From: Lithobates sylvaticus
Lineage: Eukaryota > Chordata > Amphibia > Anura > Ranidae
NCBI GenBank assembly: GCA_028564925.1
Contig: CM053034.1
Coordinates: 152,747,356 to 152,811,355, forward strand
DNA: 64,000 nucleotides
Reading direction: 5' to 3'
Positions 1-12,186 of the stretch are shown here, piece after piece; positions within the stretch are counted from its first letter, which is position 1, and every line of letters starts with the position of its first letter. A program made the translations under genes and the position numbers. The notes under the pieces are model-generated. The model did not search any database. It was not told where the DNA came from and worked only from the letters and a program-made list of their open reading frames with translations.

Positions 1-225
1 TTATTCGTTATGATGAAGTTAAAAACCCAGGAAGTCAGCAGAGCACAGGCATGGTGGGAGCCCCTCATAATGATAAATTCATAACGAGCTTTCGCAATTG
101 TTACGAAAAGTTAACGAACCTAGCGAAAATTCGTATTTCGTACAAATCCAAATTGAATTTCGGACACGAATTACGAAATGCGAATTAACGGCTAATACGA
201 AGCGGAACGGAACAAAATGAAACTA
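1..225. repeat. Degenerate TTCGTA/TACGAA-rich repeat
   Basis: The stretch is dense in TTCG, TACGAA and ATTCGTA words and resembles the interior of the hAT-type element at 35300-36144. No terminal repeat or target duplication is visible because the left side runs off the window. It is probably a decayed fragment of the same family. Confidence 0.4.
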
Positions 226-850
226 ATTTATTTACGGCCCAGGTGTCTACTATCAATAAACATCCTGGTGTACAAGGGTAGTGGTAAGCTTGTATTGATA
301 CACTTCATATTCCTGATATGTGTCTGCTGTACCATGTACTTGTATGAGAAAATATCCTGTTCTTTTTGTATTGCTCCCTTTATGTGAAATCCCTGGTGTT
401 CCTGCCAGTCCCTCTGCTTTCCTATTAAAAACTGACCACACTTAGCAGGAGAGCACACGGTGGTCATTTCTCTAGCTATGCTGGGAACTCAGCCTGCTCT
501 CCTCCAAAAATCAGACTTGTCCTGAAGAATTGGAGAGCAGGACCCATCTGCAACTACAGAAACCCAGAAGCAACATGTATTACATCACTTCTGGGTTCGG
601 AGCTGCCATTCCCAGGTTACTGTAGCCAAGCATATGGCTAAACAAGCATACTCTAAGCTTGATTAGCTGCAGGCTTTAAAAGCATCATCGTTTTTTGGGT
701 GCCACAGTTTGTTGTGACTCCATGGGCACGCAAGATGTGACATGTTTGGTATCTATTTCTTCAAGATAACCTTATTTTTTATATTTTACCAAAAAATGGG
801 TATTATATCGTGTTTGTTTGCACTAAAATGAATTGTGTCCTGAACATATA
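226..850. other. Intergenic DNA, no gene recognised
   Basis: Only short unconvincing open frames are present. Positions 680-850 have the feel of an old dispersed repeat, but I cannot name it. Confidence 0.5.
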
Positions 851-851
851 T

Positions 852-1085
852 TACAGTATCTCACAAAAAATAACACCAAATTTAACACACCTGCTCCCCA
901 TTCACACCTGAGACCTTGTAACACTAACGAGTCATATGACACCGGGGAGGGAAAATGGCTAATTGGGCTCAATTTGAACATTTTCACTTAGGGGTGTACT
1001 CACTTTTGTTGCCAGCGGTTTAGACATTAATGGCTGTGTGTTGAGTTATTGTGAGGGGACAGCAAATTTGCACTGTTATACACTG
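852..1085 (+). mobile_element. Internally deleted Tc1-like transposon remnant
   Basis: The left side has the Tc1-like terminal word CAGTATCTCACAAAA. It is joined directly to sequence typical of the 3' part of the same kind of element, including GGGGTGTACTCACTTTTGTT at about 991-1010 and the GTTGAGTTATTGTGAGGGGA stretch. The transposase region is missing, so this is a deletion derivative that cannot move itself. Family assignment rests on remembered sequence of vertebrate Tc1 elements. Confidence 0.55.
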
Positions 1086-1930
1086 TTCTCCTGTGCTCGA
1101 GCTGCCCTTCATGCAGTCTTTCAGGCTCGGCTGATCACAGAGCGGGGTAAAGAGCCAATCACAGCGGCCCTTTACCACATGATCAGCTGTCAGCCAATGA
1201 CAGCTGATCACACGATGTAAATAGATGTTATCGGCTTTCCTCTTCTTTCCTCACGCTGACAGCCGATAACTGGCTTCTGTTAAAGGGACATCTGTCCCAA
1301 CAATGCCCTCCAGTGCTGCTAATCAGTGCCCACCAGTACCACCTATCAGTGCTCATCAGTACTGCTAATCAGTGCCCACCAGTGCCACCTATCAGTATCT
1401 ATCAGTGCTGCCTATCAGTGCTCATCACTACCTCATCATCAGTGTCACCTATCAGTGCTGCCTACCAGTGCCTATCACTACCTCATCATCTGACAATAAA
1501 GTGAGTATAGCCTCAAATAAATCACAAGACAAATAAAAGTACCATCATCCAAGTCAATAATTTTTAAGGACAAGAAGGTTCTAGGACTGCTGGGACAGTT
1601 GCTGATGCTGTTCCCTATGCATCCAAACATGCAAGATTTGTTTGGGGTAAATGGACTATCTCGGTACTAGGTACTTATCTGTTTGCAAAATTCTATAACA
1701 AACTATATCATTTCAAAAAAAATTTTTTTAGAAAGAAAAAAAAAACCCAGTGGTGATTAAATATCACCAAAAGAAAGCTCTGTGTGTGAAAAAAATGATA
1801 CAAATTTCCCATGAGTACAGTGTTGCATGACCGCGCAAGTGTCATTCAACGTGTGACAGTTCTGAAAGCTGAAAATTGGCATGGGCAGAAAGGGGGTAAC
1901 AGTGCCCAGTAGGAAAGTAGTTACATTTTT
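1086..1930 (+). mobile_element. Degenerate CCACTT/TTAA element with minisatellite
   Basis: This is a worn copy of the family seen whole at 61840-63031. It starts with a region rich in TGATCAGCTG and CCAATCACAG words, continues with a GTGCC-type minisatellite at about 1300-1490, and ends with the family's conserved right part (ACCACCAAAAGAAAGCTC-like, then GCCCAGTA near 1900). The segment 1500-1730 does not match the family and may be a later insertion. Clear TTAA ends are not preserved. Confidence 0.5.
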
Positions 1931-2054
1931 TTTCTGGCCCTGGATGGACTCAGAGGTAAATGGATTTAAATAGACAAATCTGCCCACAAACTTACATTTA
2001 GCTGAAAAACTGCCAGACAGACCTGATCGGAAAGCATGTGCGAAATGACTCTTA

Positions 2055-2460
2055 TGCCGCGTACACACGATCGGAAATGCCCCCAGCAAAACTCAGATGA
2101 GAGCTTTTTGTCGGAAAATGCGACCGTGTGTATGCTCCATCGGTCTTTTGCTGGCGGAATTCCAGCCAGCAAAAGATTGAGAGCAGGTTCTCTATTTTTT
2201 CGGTTGGGAAAAGTTCCTATCCGAAAATGCGATCGTCTGTATGCAATTCGGACGCGCAAAAAAATTCGATGCATGTTCGGAAGAATTGAACTTCATTTTC
2301 TCGGCTCGTCGTAGTGTTGTACGTCACCGCGTTCTTGACGGTCGAAAGTTCAGAGAACTTTTGTGTGACCGTGTGTATGCAAGACAAGCTTGAGTGGAAT
2401 TTCGTCAGAAAAAACATCCATGATTTTTCGGACAAAAATTCCGCTCGTGTGTACGCGGCA
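2055..2460. mobile_element. PIF-Harbinger-type MITE, TSD TTA
   Basis: The ends are near-perfect inverted repeats beginning TGCCGCGTACACACGA, and the element is flanked by TTA at 2052-2054 and 2461-2463. A 3-bp TTA/TAA duplication is the hallmark of PIF-Harbinger. The 406-bp interior has smaller inverted repeats, including CTTTTGCTGGC paired with GCCAGCAAAAG around 2145-2175. It has no coding capacity. Close relatives lie at 21767-22153 and 53507-53849. Confidence 0.8.
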
Positions 2461-2463
2461 TTA

Positions 2464-3318
2464 GCGTGAAATGAGACTATGGCAGGTTCATTTGAAACTG
2501 TAGGTCCAATTTAGTAAGTATATCAGAACAAAACCCGTTCTTGCAGTCAGATGTTATGTATTGCACTCAGAGAATAATAGAGAGAACCTGACTGGTCACT
2601 GGGGCCGAAAGAATTGTTTTACCTTTAGACATTTTATAAACCAGGACCAGTCTTTTCCATTATGGAATAAAAGCATAGTAAGTGTTTTTAACAAAGTAAA
2701 TATTGTGATTCCGCACCTGATATTGGGAAAGAGCTCATGACAAGCCTGAGGTTGAGTGGATTTTTTGTGTTGTTTTTCTCCTTCCCTCTCACATACATCT
2801 TAAACATTAATCTATAATTGTTGATGTTCAGACATTGTCTGGAAATTGATTTTTCTGAAGAGCTCTACAGTCTTTTCCCCTCATATCGGCAAAGTGAGAA
2901 AATCTGCAGGTGTCTTTGTTTAGACACTTTTTACATTTATTTGAGTCTCAGAAGATGGATAGCATGATCATCACTAATTACACAATTAAAGTTCTGAAGG
3001 TGACAGCCTTCTTCCACCATTATGGACAGGCAGTGTACAATAAGGAGACTAGATTTTTAAAATGAAATCCGGGGACATTTTTTTTATTGGCAAAATGTAA
3101 ACAATTTTATAAGCATATTTTCCTCAAATGATATATGCAGTGTATGTAGTATATGTTTATTTAATAATTGTATGATATATAAGTTATTTCTCATAATCAT
3201 TTCATACCAGCCCGATAGCATTATTATACCAGCCCAACCACATAACATCATTATTTTCTTGTTTATAAAGAGAAAAACCATGCATTTTAAAGCACATTTG
3301 AAGAGTGTATTATACTCA
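2464..3318. other. Intergenic DNA, nothing recognised
   Basis: AT-rich sequence without a convincing open frame, exon or repeat that I can name. The last ~250 bases lead into the minisatellite at 3319. Confidence 0.5.
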
Positions 3319-3606
3319 CCAGTGCACATCAGCGCAGCCTCACCAGTGTCCATCAATGTAGCCTGATCAGTGTCCATCAATGCAGCCTGATCAGTGCCCA
3401 CCAATGCAGCCTCACCAATGCCATCAATGCAGCCTGATCAGTGCCCATCAATGCAGCCTCACCAGTGCCCATCAATGCAGCCTCACCAGTGCCCATCAAT
3501 GCAGCCTCATCAGTGCCCATCAGCTCAGCTTCACCAGTGCCCATGAATGCAGCCTCACCAGTGCCCATCAGTGCAGCCTCACCAGTGCCCATCAGCTCAT
3601 CCCCAC
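3319..3606. repeat. 24-bp minisatellite
   Basis: About a dozen imperfect copies of a ~24-bp unit, CAGTGCCCATCAATGCAGCC plus CTCAC, run through this stretch. Open frames here in several registers are products of the periodicity and are not genes. Confidence 0.85.
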
Positions 3607-3729
3607 TCTGTATACTCCAGTGGTGCTCGCCCCTCCCCCCTTCTGAGACAGACCAAGCCCCAGCAGGACTTAACGGAAGGGGGGACGCCGCTGCCCTGGA
3701 TATTTCACAGCTCAGGTAAATATAGAGTA

Positions 3730-3847
3730 GGGTGACCAGATGTCCCCGGCCCTGCAAAGCGGGGACAAAACTGGGGACAGACTTCCTCCAGGGACAGTGT
3801 CCTCAGTCCAGACACTGTCCCCGGAAACCGGGGACATCTGGTCACCC
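3730..3847. mobile_element. 118-bp TIR MITE flanked by TA
   Basis: Perfect terminal inverted repeats GGGTGACCAGATGTCCCCGG bound a 118-bp element, with TA on both sides (3728-3729 and 3848-3849). A second inner inverted repeat (GGGACAGTGTC and GACACTGTCCC) makes the whole element a hairpin. TA flanks suggest Tc1/mariner-type mobilisation, but the superfamily is uncertain. Confidence 0.75.
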
Positions 3848-3928
3848 TACCTTGTACACCCAGTCTTTAGCAGCAGCGCCTGCTATTAAGAGGTGAAGAA
3901 AAAAAATGTATGCATGTTTGGCTAGCAT

Positions 3929-4345
3929 TAAAAGAAAAGTATGGCCAAAGCTTGTATGGTCATACTTCCCATGTAGGTGACAGGAGTGCACTTACTTTTT
4001 TACTCTTGTGCCCCAAAATAAGCAGACGGCAGGCTAATGTCCACTGTAGGCTAACGTCACAGAGCTGCTCCAGTGTCTGGATGTATCCAGACAATAATGT
4101 CAGGATCCACCCAGATGCCTGACTGGCAGCTGGCTTAGCCTCTCAGTGCGTCGCTGAGAGCCTGAGTAATCTTCTCTTGCCCCTTTCTAGCCTAGTGCTC
4201 TAGTGAGCACTGGGCAGGTAGAGCACGGAGCGGTGACTGATAGTCACCGCTCTGTGTTCAGAGCAGACCCGAGAAATGAGCGATCAACGGTCTTATGATC
4301 ACTTAGTTCTCAGGCTTAGAGCCCGCGGGGCACAGATGCATAAGG
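3929..4345. mobile_element. T2/Kolobok-like MITE, partial
   Basis: It begins TTAAAAGAAAAGTATGGCC. Further in it shares words with the intact copy at 16432-16900, such as CCAGACAATAATGTCA and CTCTCAGTG...GAGAGCCTGAG. The right TTAA end was not found. An inner inverted repeat, GAGCGGTGACTGAT and ATAGTCACCGCTC, lies near 4228-4250. Confidence 0.45.
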
Positions 4346-5020
4346 GTGAGTATGTATGTTTGTTTTTTTTGTTTTTTACTTGCTGCACTTCTGTAAGAAT
4401 TTAAGCAATCAAATGGACAAGCAACCAGAAGCTTTGGATCTAAAACTCGCACTCCGATCAGTATATTTATTCATCTGCATCTTATTACTACACTGCTTGG
4501 TCATTTCTTTAAATGAGAGATCTGATACAGTATTATAATTCGTACAGTATAATATTCATCATTTAAAACATAATTTCTCCTGTGTGTATAACAGCAGGCT
4601 TATTCACCTGTTACTGCCAGAATTAACATCCCATGCTAGTCTTGGTTTATAGTGAGCGATGTTAGCAGGGCACCCCTGTGAAAAAATGGTTCCTAAGTTT
4701 TTCCATACATTGTCACTAAAGTCAATATCCAACAAAAGTTATTTTGTCTAGTAAACTTTTCCCTGACCATCCCCTTACCCCAACCTGGGAATAAACCCTC
4801 TATAACCAACCAGGTTACCAATAGCCAATGCTAGTTGATCTCCATTGCACATCAACAACAACTGTGATCCTCTTATGTTCTCAGCTATCAACCCCTCCAC
4901 CACTAAAGGACAAAGTCCTGTACTAATCTTCACTTCCTTTCTCTCTTCATTCTTTTATCTGCTGATGACAGCTCCCAAGACCCAGGACCTTCATTCCACA
5001 CACATTTTTCTCTTCTGTTC
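4346..5020. other. Intergenic DNA, nothing recognised
   Basis: No coding potential or familiar repeat seen. It is AT-rich with short poly-T runs. Confidence 0.45.
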
Positions 5021-5145
5021 ATTGACAGACATAGCTCTCGCTACGCATTGCAATTGGCACAGGGCAAACTCCCTTTTATGCCATGGTAGCCCTGTGCTAA
5101 TTACAATGAATTCAGAGCTTCTGTATGTCTGTCAATTAATTCAGA
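5021..5145. repeat. Short inverted repeat
   Basis: TTGACAGACATAGCTCT near 5021 pairs imperfectly with AGAGCTTCTGTATGTCTGTCAA near 5115-5136, and GCACAGGGCAA pairs with AGCCCTGTGC between them. This is a hairpin of MITE type without clear target duplication. The long open frame that covers it is probably fortuitous. Confidence 0.4.
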
Positions 5146-5274
5146 GAAAAGGATTTTACACTGAGTACAATAAAAAACCTTTCAAACATTATAACTGGTT
5201 AAATATAAGAATCTCTGAGCTGGTCTGAAGTAATGGAACAGCTGCTAATATAGATCAGGAATGGAGTCAAAAAG

Positions 5275-6470
5275 GAGATAATATAAATGGTGCGCTATTC
5301 CTATGCAAAACAATGTGACTTAATATGATATAAGAATAGATGTTATAAAGTGAATAAACAACAATACAATGCAATTAGGTGACTGGTGCATAAAGAATAA
5401 TGATTAATGGTGCTTATAGGGAAATTGTCAATTTGAAATGTATAGACATCCAATATACTTCTCAAAGAATGAATTGGTGGCTGTTTGTTCAAAAATACAA
5501 AGTTTGTGCTCATAAGTATGATACAACGTATCAGATGGAACCCATTTAGACAATCTCCTGCAATGATCTCCTATGCTGATATATATCACTGAATGTTGCA
5601 AGGTGTCTAATATATTCCACTTTAGAATAATCTCCTGTGTTTTGAAAAATGATGTTCCATTTAATAAAATTGACCTCTTACCGGATATGGTGGATCCCTA
5701 TTACTCGCTGTATGAACATAACCACTTGTGTAGATGTTACTCTCTCAGCTCTCTCATATCCATATGCTTCAAAAGAGACTTGGACTAAGGTGATTCAAAG
5801 TCCACAGCACTGGATTACTCCCATGGACATTCAGCCCGCTTGTGTTGCATTAATTAGCGGCTTGGATATCTCAGGAGTATTGATTCAAAAAACCTTATAT
5901 CCGTTTTTAACATAAATTTAACTCCAAAGGTTTGGAAGTCATATGTAGATAAGGAAAGAAAAGCCTCATAGTGTAAAAAAAAAAAAAAAATATATATTAA
6001 AAATAATCTTCAAAAGTTACACTTACAACAAGGCTGAAAATGTTTTTAATCTGCCAGAGATGTCACTCATCCAACCAGTTGTGTGGTGCTACAAGGATCC
6101 TCCGAACTGACGCGTTTTCACACAAATGTCGTCTGCTGAGAATATCCTCCATTCCCAGCAGATGACATTTGTGAGGATACGTTGTATCATACTTATGAGC
6201 ACAAACTTGACAGTCACATAGGCACCAATTCATTCTTTGAGAAGTATATTGGATGTGTATACATATCAGATTGACAATTTTCCTATAAGCAAAATTAATC
6301 ATTATTGTTTATGCACCAGTCATTTTATTGCAAGTCACTGTTTCACTATATTGAGGCACATTACTTTGTATTGTTGTTTATGCACAAATCACTTTATAAC
6401 ATTTATTCTTGTATCATATTGAGTCACATTGTTCTGCATAGGAATAACACACCATTTATATTATTATCTC
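5275..6470. mobile_element. Foldback element, ~270-bp arms
   Basis: The left arm (about 5275-5535) and the right arm (about 6178-6470) are imperfect inverted copies. For example ATTCCTATGCA at 5295 pairs with TGCATAGGAAT at 6436, and GTATGATACAACGTATC pairs with the sequence at 6178-6195. The ~640-bp middle holds a second hairpin around 6120-6170 (CAGCAGATGACATTTGTG-type) beside GACGCGTTTTC, a motif that recurs at other foldback elements here. No transposase is seen. Penelope-like origin is possible but unproven. Confidence 0.6.
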
Positions 6471-7662
6471 AAAACTGTCTCATACATTAATTACTAGACC
6501 AGCAATTTTATTTATTTCCTCTGTAAAGCATTACTTCCTCCTGAATTCAGATGTGCACCATTTCTTCAACTTGTATCATTGATTCAGTTACTATTTTCCT
6601 TGTTGTTTGCTTCTCCATTGGCCTACAGTTTGGATAGACATAAGGGTGCTGCTAGAACTCATTACTCAGAAGCTCATTACCTGTGCAGTTGTTTGTGGCT
6701 ATTCTGTGGAGATTTTTCCCAGTGCAGCATGGCAGAACTTTGATCAATTTAGCTTGGAATTGCCAATTCCTGTGTATGGGATTTCTGATGTTCTTTGTGG
6801 GACAGCTTTTCTTGGGCTGGTTTCAGACCTACATGATTGAGACAGACATTTGACCCATTTTGCAGTGCCCTGGTGGGAACATGCAACGCCTCTTTTGAGG
6901 TTTCCCAGAATGACTACTTACTGAATCAACTCTATGTCTCTTCTCTGTCAACGAAAATCCCTGAAAAAGTTACCATTAGAAACGCACTGTGTCTCTTTTC
7001 TCATACTTTGGTCCTGAGTGTTTCCTAGTTCATGATTACACATTTTTGTGACTATTGAGGAAATTGTTCACCTTGTTGTAGGGGCAGTTTTACAGGTCTT
7101 AGAGTTTGCGGTTTCACATGTCTTAAACGATATAAGACATTTTTATGTATTTAATAACATTTTGTTACTTTTATACATCACTGTGTCATATATTCTTCCA
7201 TTAGGAGGTTTCAGCATCTTAAAGTCCCATTACTCTATTTCTTTTTGTTCTATTCAATCCGGGATGTGGTGCTGTATTTTGGCTGATATATGCTATTCTA
7301 ACCTGCTGCTAGAACCATAGTGACCTTCTAAAGTATTTCCTGTATTCAATTTTCTCATCTCTTCATGCTCTTACACAATAGAGTTCTTTAGCAATGTGCA
7401 GCCACATTCACTCTCTTCATCTCATCTTCACACAACTCTGTTTTAGCCTGGCTTGTCTGATCAAGACCCAAGTTCCATCTTAGTTTCCCAACAGGTGCCT
7501 GCATGCCTTGATGGGATATGTAATGGAACTAATATAAGCCCAGCTCTGGCCCCATAGAGCTTAGCTAGTGTGGAGAAGCATTTGGGGGCACTTTTACAAA
7601 TAAAATTTGAACCCTTGGCAGCTCATTTCCATATGTTTCCTATCTGTGGATTGGTGTGTCCT
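6471..7662. other. Intergenic DNA, nothing recognised
   Basis: Several 60-90 codon open frames exist, but none resembles a known protein. No splice-flanked exon was convincing. Confidence 0.45.
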
Positions 7663-7835
7663 TTAACCACTTCAATACTGGGCACTTTTTTCCCCTTCCT
7701 GCCCAAGCCAATTTTCAAGCTTTCAGCGCTGTCGCACTTTGAAGGACAATTGCGTGGTCATGCAACACTGTACCCAAACTAAATTTTTATCATTTTGTTA
7801 AAACAGCTAGATCTTTCTTTTGGTGGTATTTAACC
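7663..7835 (-). mobile_element. Truncated CCACTT/TTAA element end
   Basis: Starts at TTAA followed by CCACTTCAATACTGGGCAC, the right terminus of the family in reverse orientation. It continues through the typical CTTTCAGCGCTGTCGCACTTT-like and TTCTTTTGGTGGTATTT segments and then stops. Confidence 0.7.
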
Positions 7836-10761
7836 ACCACTATTTTATCAAGCACAATTCATTATTAAAATAATGTGATAAAATAAATATTCTCTTATTT
7901 TGGAACCTTTTTAGGACATACTACACTATATTTCTTGTTTTTGTCTTACATGGTCCTTGAATAAAATATGTGTCCTAAGGAGAAAGTGGATTTGGAAAAA
8001 AAACACAGACATTCCTATGATGGTTCACAACAGAGTTTATTTGACCTATTTTTGACCCATATTAAGTGTCTGTTTTTCTGGTGAGAGTGTACAATATCTT
8101 ATGGACTGCACTGGACATTGGGGTCTTTAGGAAAAGCGATGGTCCGGTTTTATATACTGTAGATCTTCAGACAACATTTCACCATTACGGATCATTCCAA
8201 TTTGATGCAAACCATTGTGTTTGCATCACTGCTGTTGATTAATATATGTATGTTTTCAAACTATGTAACATTTAAAGGATTAAACTGGCTCCAAAATCAA
8301 ACACCTTTCAGTGGTAACATTAAATAATTCTGTTGTTTAGAGGTGTCCGGATGACAAAGATAATGTTACGCATACATGGACGTCTGTTCTCAGTAAATAT
8401 TATGCATCTCCAAAATCTGCTTTTGACTTACCAATTGACCGGCATAAATATGCCAGTTCTAGAGGTATTGAAAATGTGACATGTATCTACCTGCAATATT
8501 AACTCTTTTTTCTTTTGCAATACAATAAATCCAGGCAGGCCTATTCGGTAGAGATACAAAAAACACAGTCACTTCCAGCGCTAATAGTTGGACCTAATAG
8601 ACCTTGTGGATCTTTCTGCATTATCAAAGAGCTGGTTGACCTAAGTGCGACTGACATACAGCACTGGTCCAGTACCGATACAGCAGAAGTTTTAGAACAT
8701 CCAAATCCATCAGGATGTGGTAACGTATGGATGTACATCTTCACATGTTACTTGCTGGAACAGCTGATTTGAACTGCTTCCTTAAAAGGCCGACCAGAAG
8801 TTTGCCATATGAACGTTCAGATTCTTAACCTACATTTTACTCCTCCTCTGTACCCCCACTCACTTAGAAGGCTGTGCTTACTCTACTAGTAAGCGTGTGA
8901 ACGCATTGAATGATTTGTACCTAGGTTGTTACTACACCTCTTCAGGATACACAATCTGCATACTGAGGAGCACCCTGCCAGTAGATTAGAGATCAAGTGG
9001 TTAGGAACCTATCTGAACTCCTTATACATGACTATCAATGCCATTCAACCCTTGTGCCTTTTCCATTACTTGGCCAATCACGTTCATATGATGGTCCTCT
9101 TTCTGGACTGAGTGCTCTATGGAGCCCCATAGATTAAGGACATTACCCTTACTCATAGACTCAACACCCACTGGACCAGAAACAGGATCCAGTGCTGCAA
9201 TCATGTTTCATACCAGGATAACACTACCACCAGATGATCTCCAATCACTAATTTTCCACCAGGACTGAATCCAGTAAGTCAGTTTGCACCTTGATAGTAT
9301 GGCCAACAAGTGACTTCCATTCCCTGAGGGTCATTCACATACAGTTTATCAGGAAATATTGACAAGTTTACTTATGCACCCAAGCGATACTCGCATGACC
9401 ACCTGTATGTGAATGGTATTTGGCGTCCAGACTTTTTGTTTTTGTGTAATGTTTTGTGTGTTTTTTCTGTCTTTTGTCTACTTTCACTTTTCACTTTGCA
9501 GTGTTTTAATTCCTTGATACAGTGTATGTGAAGCTGCAATGATATTGCTTTTCATACTTTGCATCTTTTTAGATGGTATTTTTCAAATCAAATACATTTT
9601 GTATTTTTATGATTAGCCCTGATTATGACCCTCAGTTGTCTCAGTAGCCGATTTCTTCCCCGGGTTGTCTGTACCTAGGTTTTTCTTTGTATGCTAACTT
9701 TACATCCATGCATTGAAATGTCCTGAATTTGTTATTAAAGCTGGTCATAACCATTCAATATTATTGTTTTGATATAAAGGGATATAGACTCAAATGCTCC
9801 TACTTGCACATACTATTATGGGGGCAAGCAGCACAATGAACAACACACTGGAGTCCACTCATGGGCATATTTACTAAACTGAATTACTATTACTAATATT
9901 GTTCTGTTTTCAGATTAAATGCAAATATGGAAATGTTAAAGGGCAATTTAAAGCAACAATACTGTATTGTGTTAACTGTATTTGATTAATATCTGTGATA
10001 GTAGTATTTAGTGTATAAATTGCTTTTTATTAAATTTGCCTTTAATAATAGTATATTTTCTCCACATTTACACACAGACCAAGCTGTCCAGTAAAAATGT
10101 CAGTTATGGGACAAAAGAAAAAAAAAGCAGTTGCTACAAGTGCTGAAAAAGTGTTAGTTAGGTCAACTATCATTTGCATGTCCATTGCATATTTTTAAAA
10201 TCAGATTAGTTAAGCATTATGGAATGGGGTTCATGGATCAGCATAGGGTATTTTTTTTTTTTTTTAAAGGCGAGCTAACCCTTTATAGTGTATGTAATCT
10301 CTAAAAAATGCACTTCTATCATTTGCTTCACCTTGATTTGTTTAATATATCATTGAATGGTGCTATATGTCCTTGATATGTCCAAAAACAATGAATCTTA
10401 CTAGTCAATAATTCCCTGCTGGACTTATAAATTACACTATTCCGAGCTAAATTTGTAGACTGAAAACGCCCACTATGTTATTAGAAAACAGGGGGAGGGG
10501 AAGGTGTTCTGCCCTAAGTTGACAATGTTCCTCCATAGATACATAATGGTAAGGTCAACTGGTAAAATGCATTAGATTACATTTTTGTCCCAGGATATAT
10601 ATATATATATTCTGTAAAGATTATTTACATTTACAAGTCACATACCCACTTACTGCACTTTTCATAACAATACATTTTACTGGCCTCTATAATAAAGCCC
10701 TAACTGAAAATAAAATGCATTAGAGGAAGATCAGCATTTGGCGAGAGTTCTATGTTGTAAG
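7836..10761. other. Intergenic DNA, largely unique
   Basis: This 2.9-kb stretch has few of the repeat words that fill the rest of the window. Short simple repeats are a poly-T at about 10250-10265 and (TA)n at 10598-10610. No exon, RNA gene or named repeat was recognised. It is one of the better places to look for conserved non-coding sequence upstream of th. Confidence 0.4.
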
Positions 10762-11282
10762 TAGGGATGAGCCGAACACCCCCCCGTTCGGCTCGCACCA
10801 GAACCCGCGAACGGACCTAAAGTCCGTGCGAGCTTTAGAACCCTATTAGTTATAATGGATGCGAACGTTCGAAATTAAAAGTGCTCATTTTAAAGGCTAA
10901 TATGCATGTTAATGTCATAAAAAGTGTTTGGGGACCTGGGTCCTGCCCCAGGGGACATGTATCAATGCAAAAAATTTTTTTTAAAAACGGCCGTTTTTTC
11001 AGGAGCAGTGATTTTAATAATGCTTAAATTGAAACAATAAAAGTGTAATATTCCTTTAAATTTCGTACCTGGGGGGTGTCTATAGTATGCCTGTAAAGGG
11101 GCGCATGTTTCCCGTGTTTAGAACTGTCTCTGCGCAAAGTGTCATTTTTGAAAGTAAAAAAGCTATTTAAAATCACTCGCGGCTAATGTTAATTCACGGC
11201 TCCCGTAACACAGAGAACAGTGATTCATTGAAACTCATTCATAAAAAAAAGTCATTGATAAAAAAAAAAAAAAATGAAAAAA

Positions 11283-12167
11283 AAAAAGCGTAGGGGTCCC
11301 CCCAAATTCAATAACCAGGCCCTTCAGGTCTGGGATGGATATTAAGGGGGATCCCAGCCAAAAAAAAAAAAAAAAAATGGCGTAGGGTCCCCCTCAAAAT
11401 CCATACCAGACCCTTGAGGTCTGGTATGGATTTTAAGGGGAACCCTAGCCAAAAAAAAATGGCGTGGGGTCCCCCTCAAAATCCATACCAGACCCTTATC
11501 CGAGCACGCAACCTGGCAGGCCGCAGGAAAAGAGGGGGGGACGAGAGCGGCCCCCCCTCTCGCCTGAACCGTACCAGGCCACATGCCCTCAACATTGGGA
11601 GGATGCTTTGGGGGTCTAAGACCCCTAAAGCACCTTGTCCCCATGTTGATTAGGACAAGGGCCTCTTCCCCACAACCCTGGCCGGTGGTTGTGGGGGTCT
11701 GCGGGCGGGGGGCTTATCGGAATCTGGAAGCCCCCTTTAACAAGGGGACCCCCAGATCCCGGCCCCCCCCCTGTGTGAAATGGTAAGGGGGTACAAAAGT
11801 ACCCCTACCATTTCACCAAAAAAGTGGCAAAAATGGTAAAAAGGACAGGAGACAGTCTTTGACAATTCCTTTATTAAAATCTTCTTTCTTCTTTCTTCAT
11901 CCTTCGGATTCTTCATCTTCTCCTTCCTTCATCTTCTTCCATCTTCTTCTTCCATTTTCTTCTTCCTCCGATCCGCTTCTTCTTGCGCTGGTCTTCTCGT
12001 CCTTCTCGTCCGGCATCTTCTTCCGTCGGCGTCGGCGTCGGTGTCGGTGTCTTCTTGGGCCGCTCCGCGCAATGGGAGGCTCCCGCTGTGTGAGGCTCCG
12101 CTCCATCTGACAGGTCTTTTAAAACGGAGGGCACCTGGTGACCCCGCCCCCCTCTGACATCATGGGG
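11283..12167 (+). repeat. Left arm of giant inverted repeat
   Basis: The arm starts near the GCGTAGGGGTCCCCCC motif and runs to the central spacer. It contains a purine/pyrimidine-biased tract at 11885-12050 (TTCTTC-rich). An open frame at 11583-11786 has the same 67-residue translation as one at 12577-12780 on the other strand, so the arms are essentially identical there. These frames mirror the palindrome and are not proposed as genes. Confidence 0.85.
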
Positions 12168-12186
12168 AAAGCCATCATGGAATTCC

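Noticed and set aside
3319-3606. CRISPR-like array
   Set aside because: Units are contiguous with no unique spacers, and the genome is a vertebrate.
3377-3757. Long repetitive open frames over the 24-bp minisatellite
   Set aside because: The unit length is a multiple of three, so every frame without a stop stays open; there is no start context or homology.
4845-5228. 127-codon open frame as a possible gene
   Set aside because: No recognisable domain, atypical composition and it covers an inverted repeat.
8515-8772. 85-codon frame in a unique region
   Set aside because: Nothing resembling a known protein, and an overlapping minus-strand frame of similar length suggests chance.
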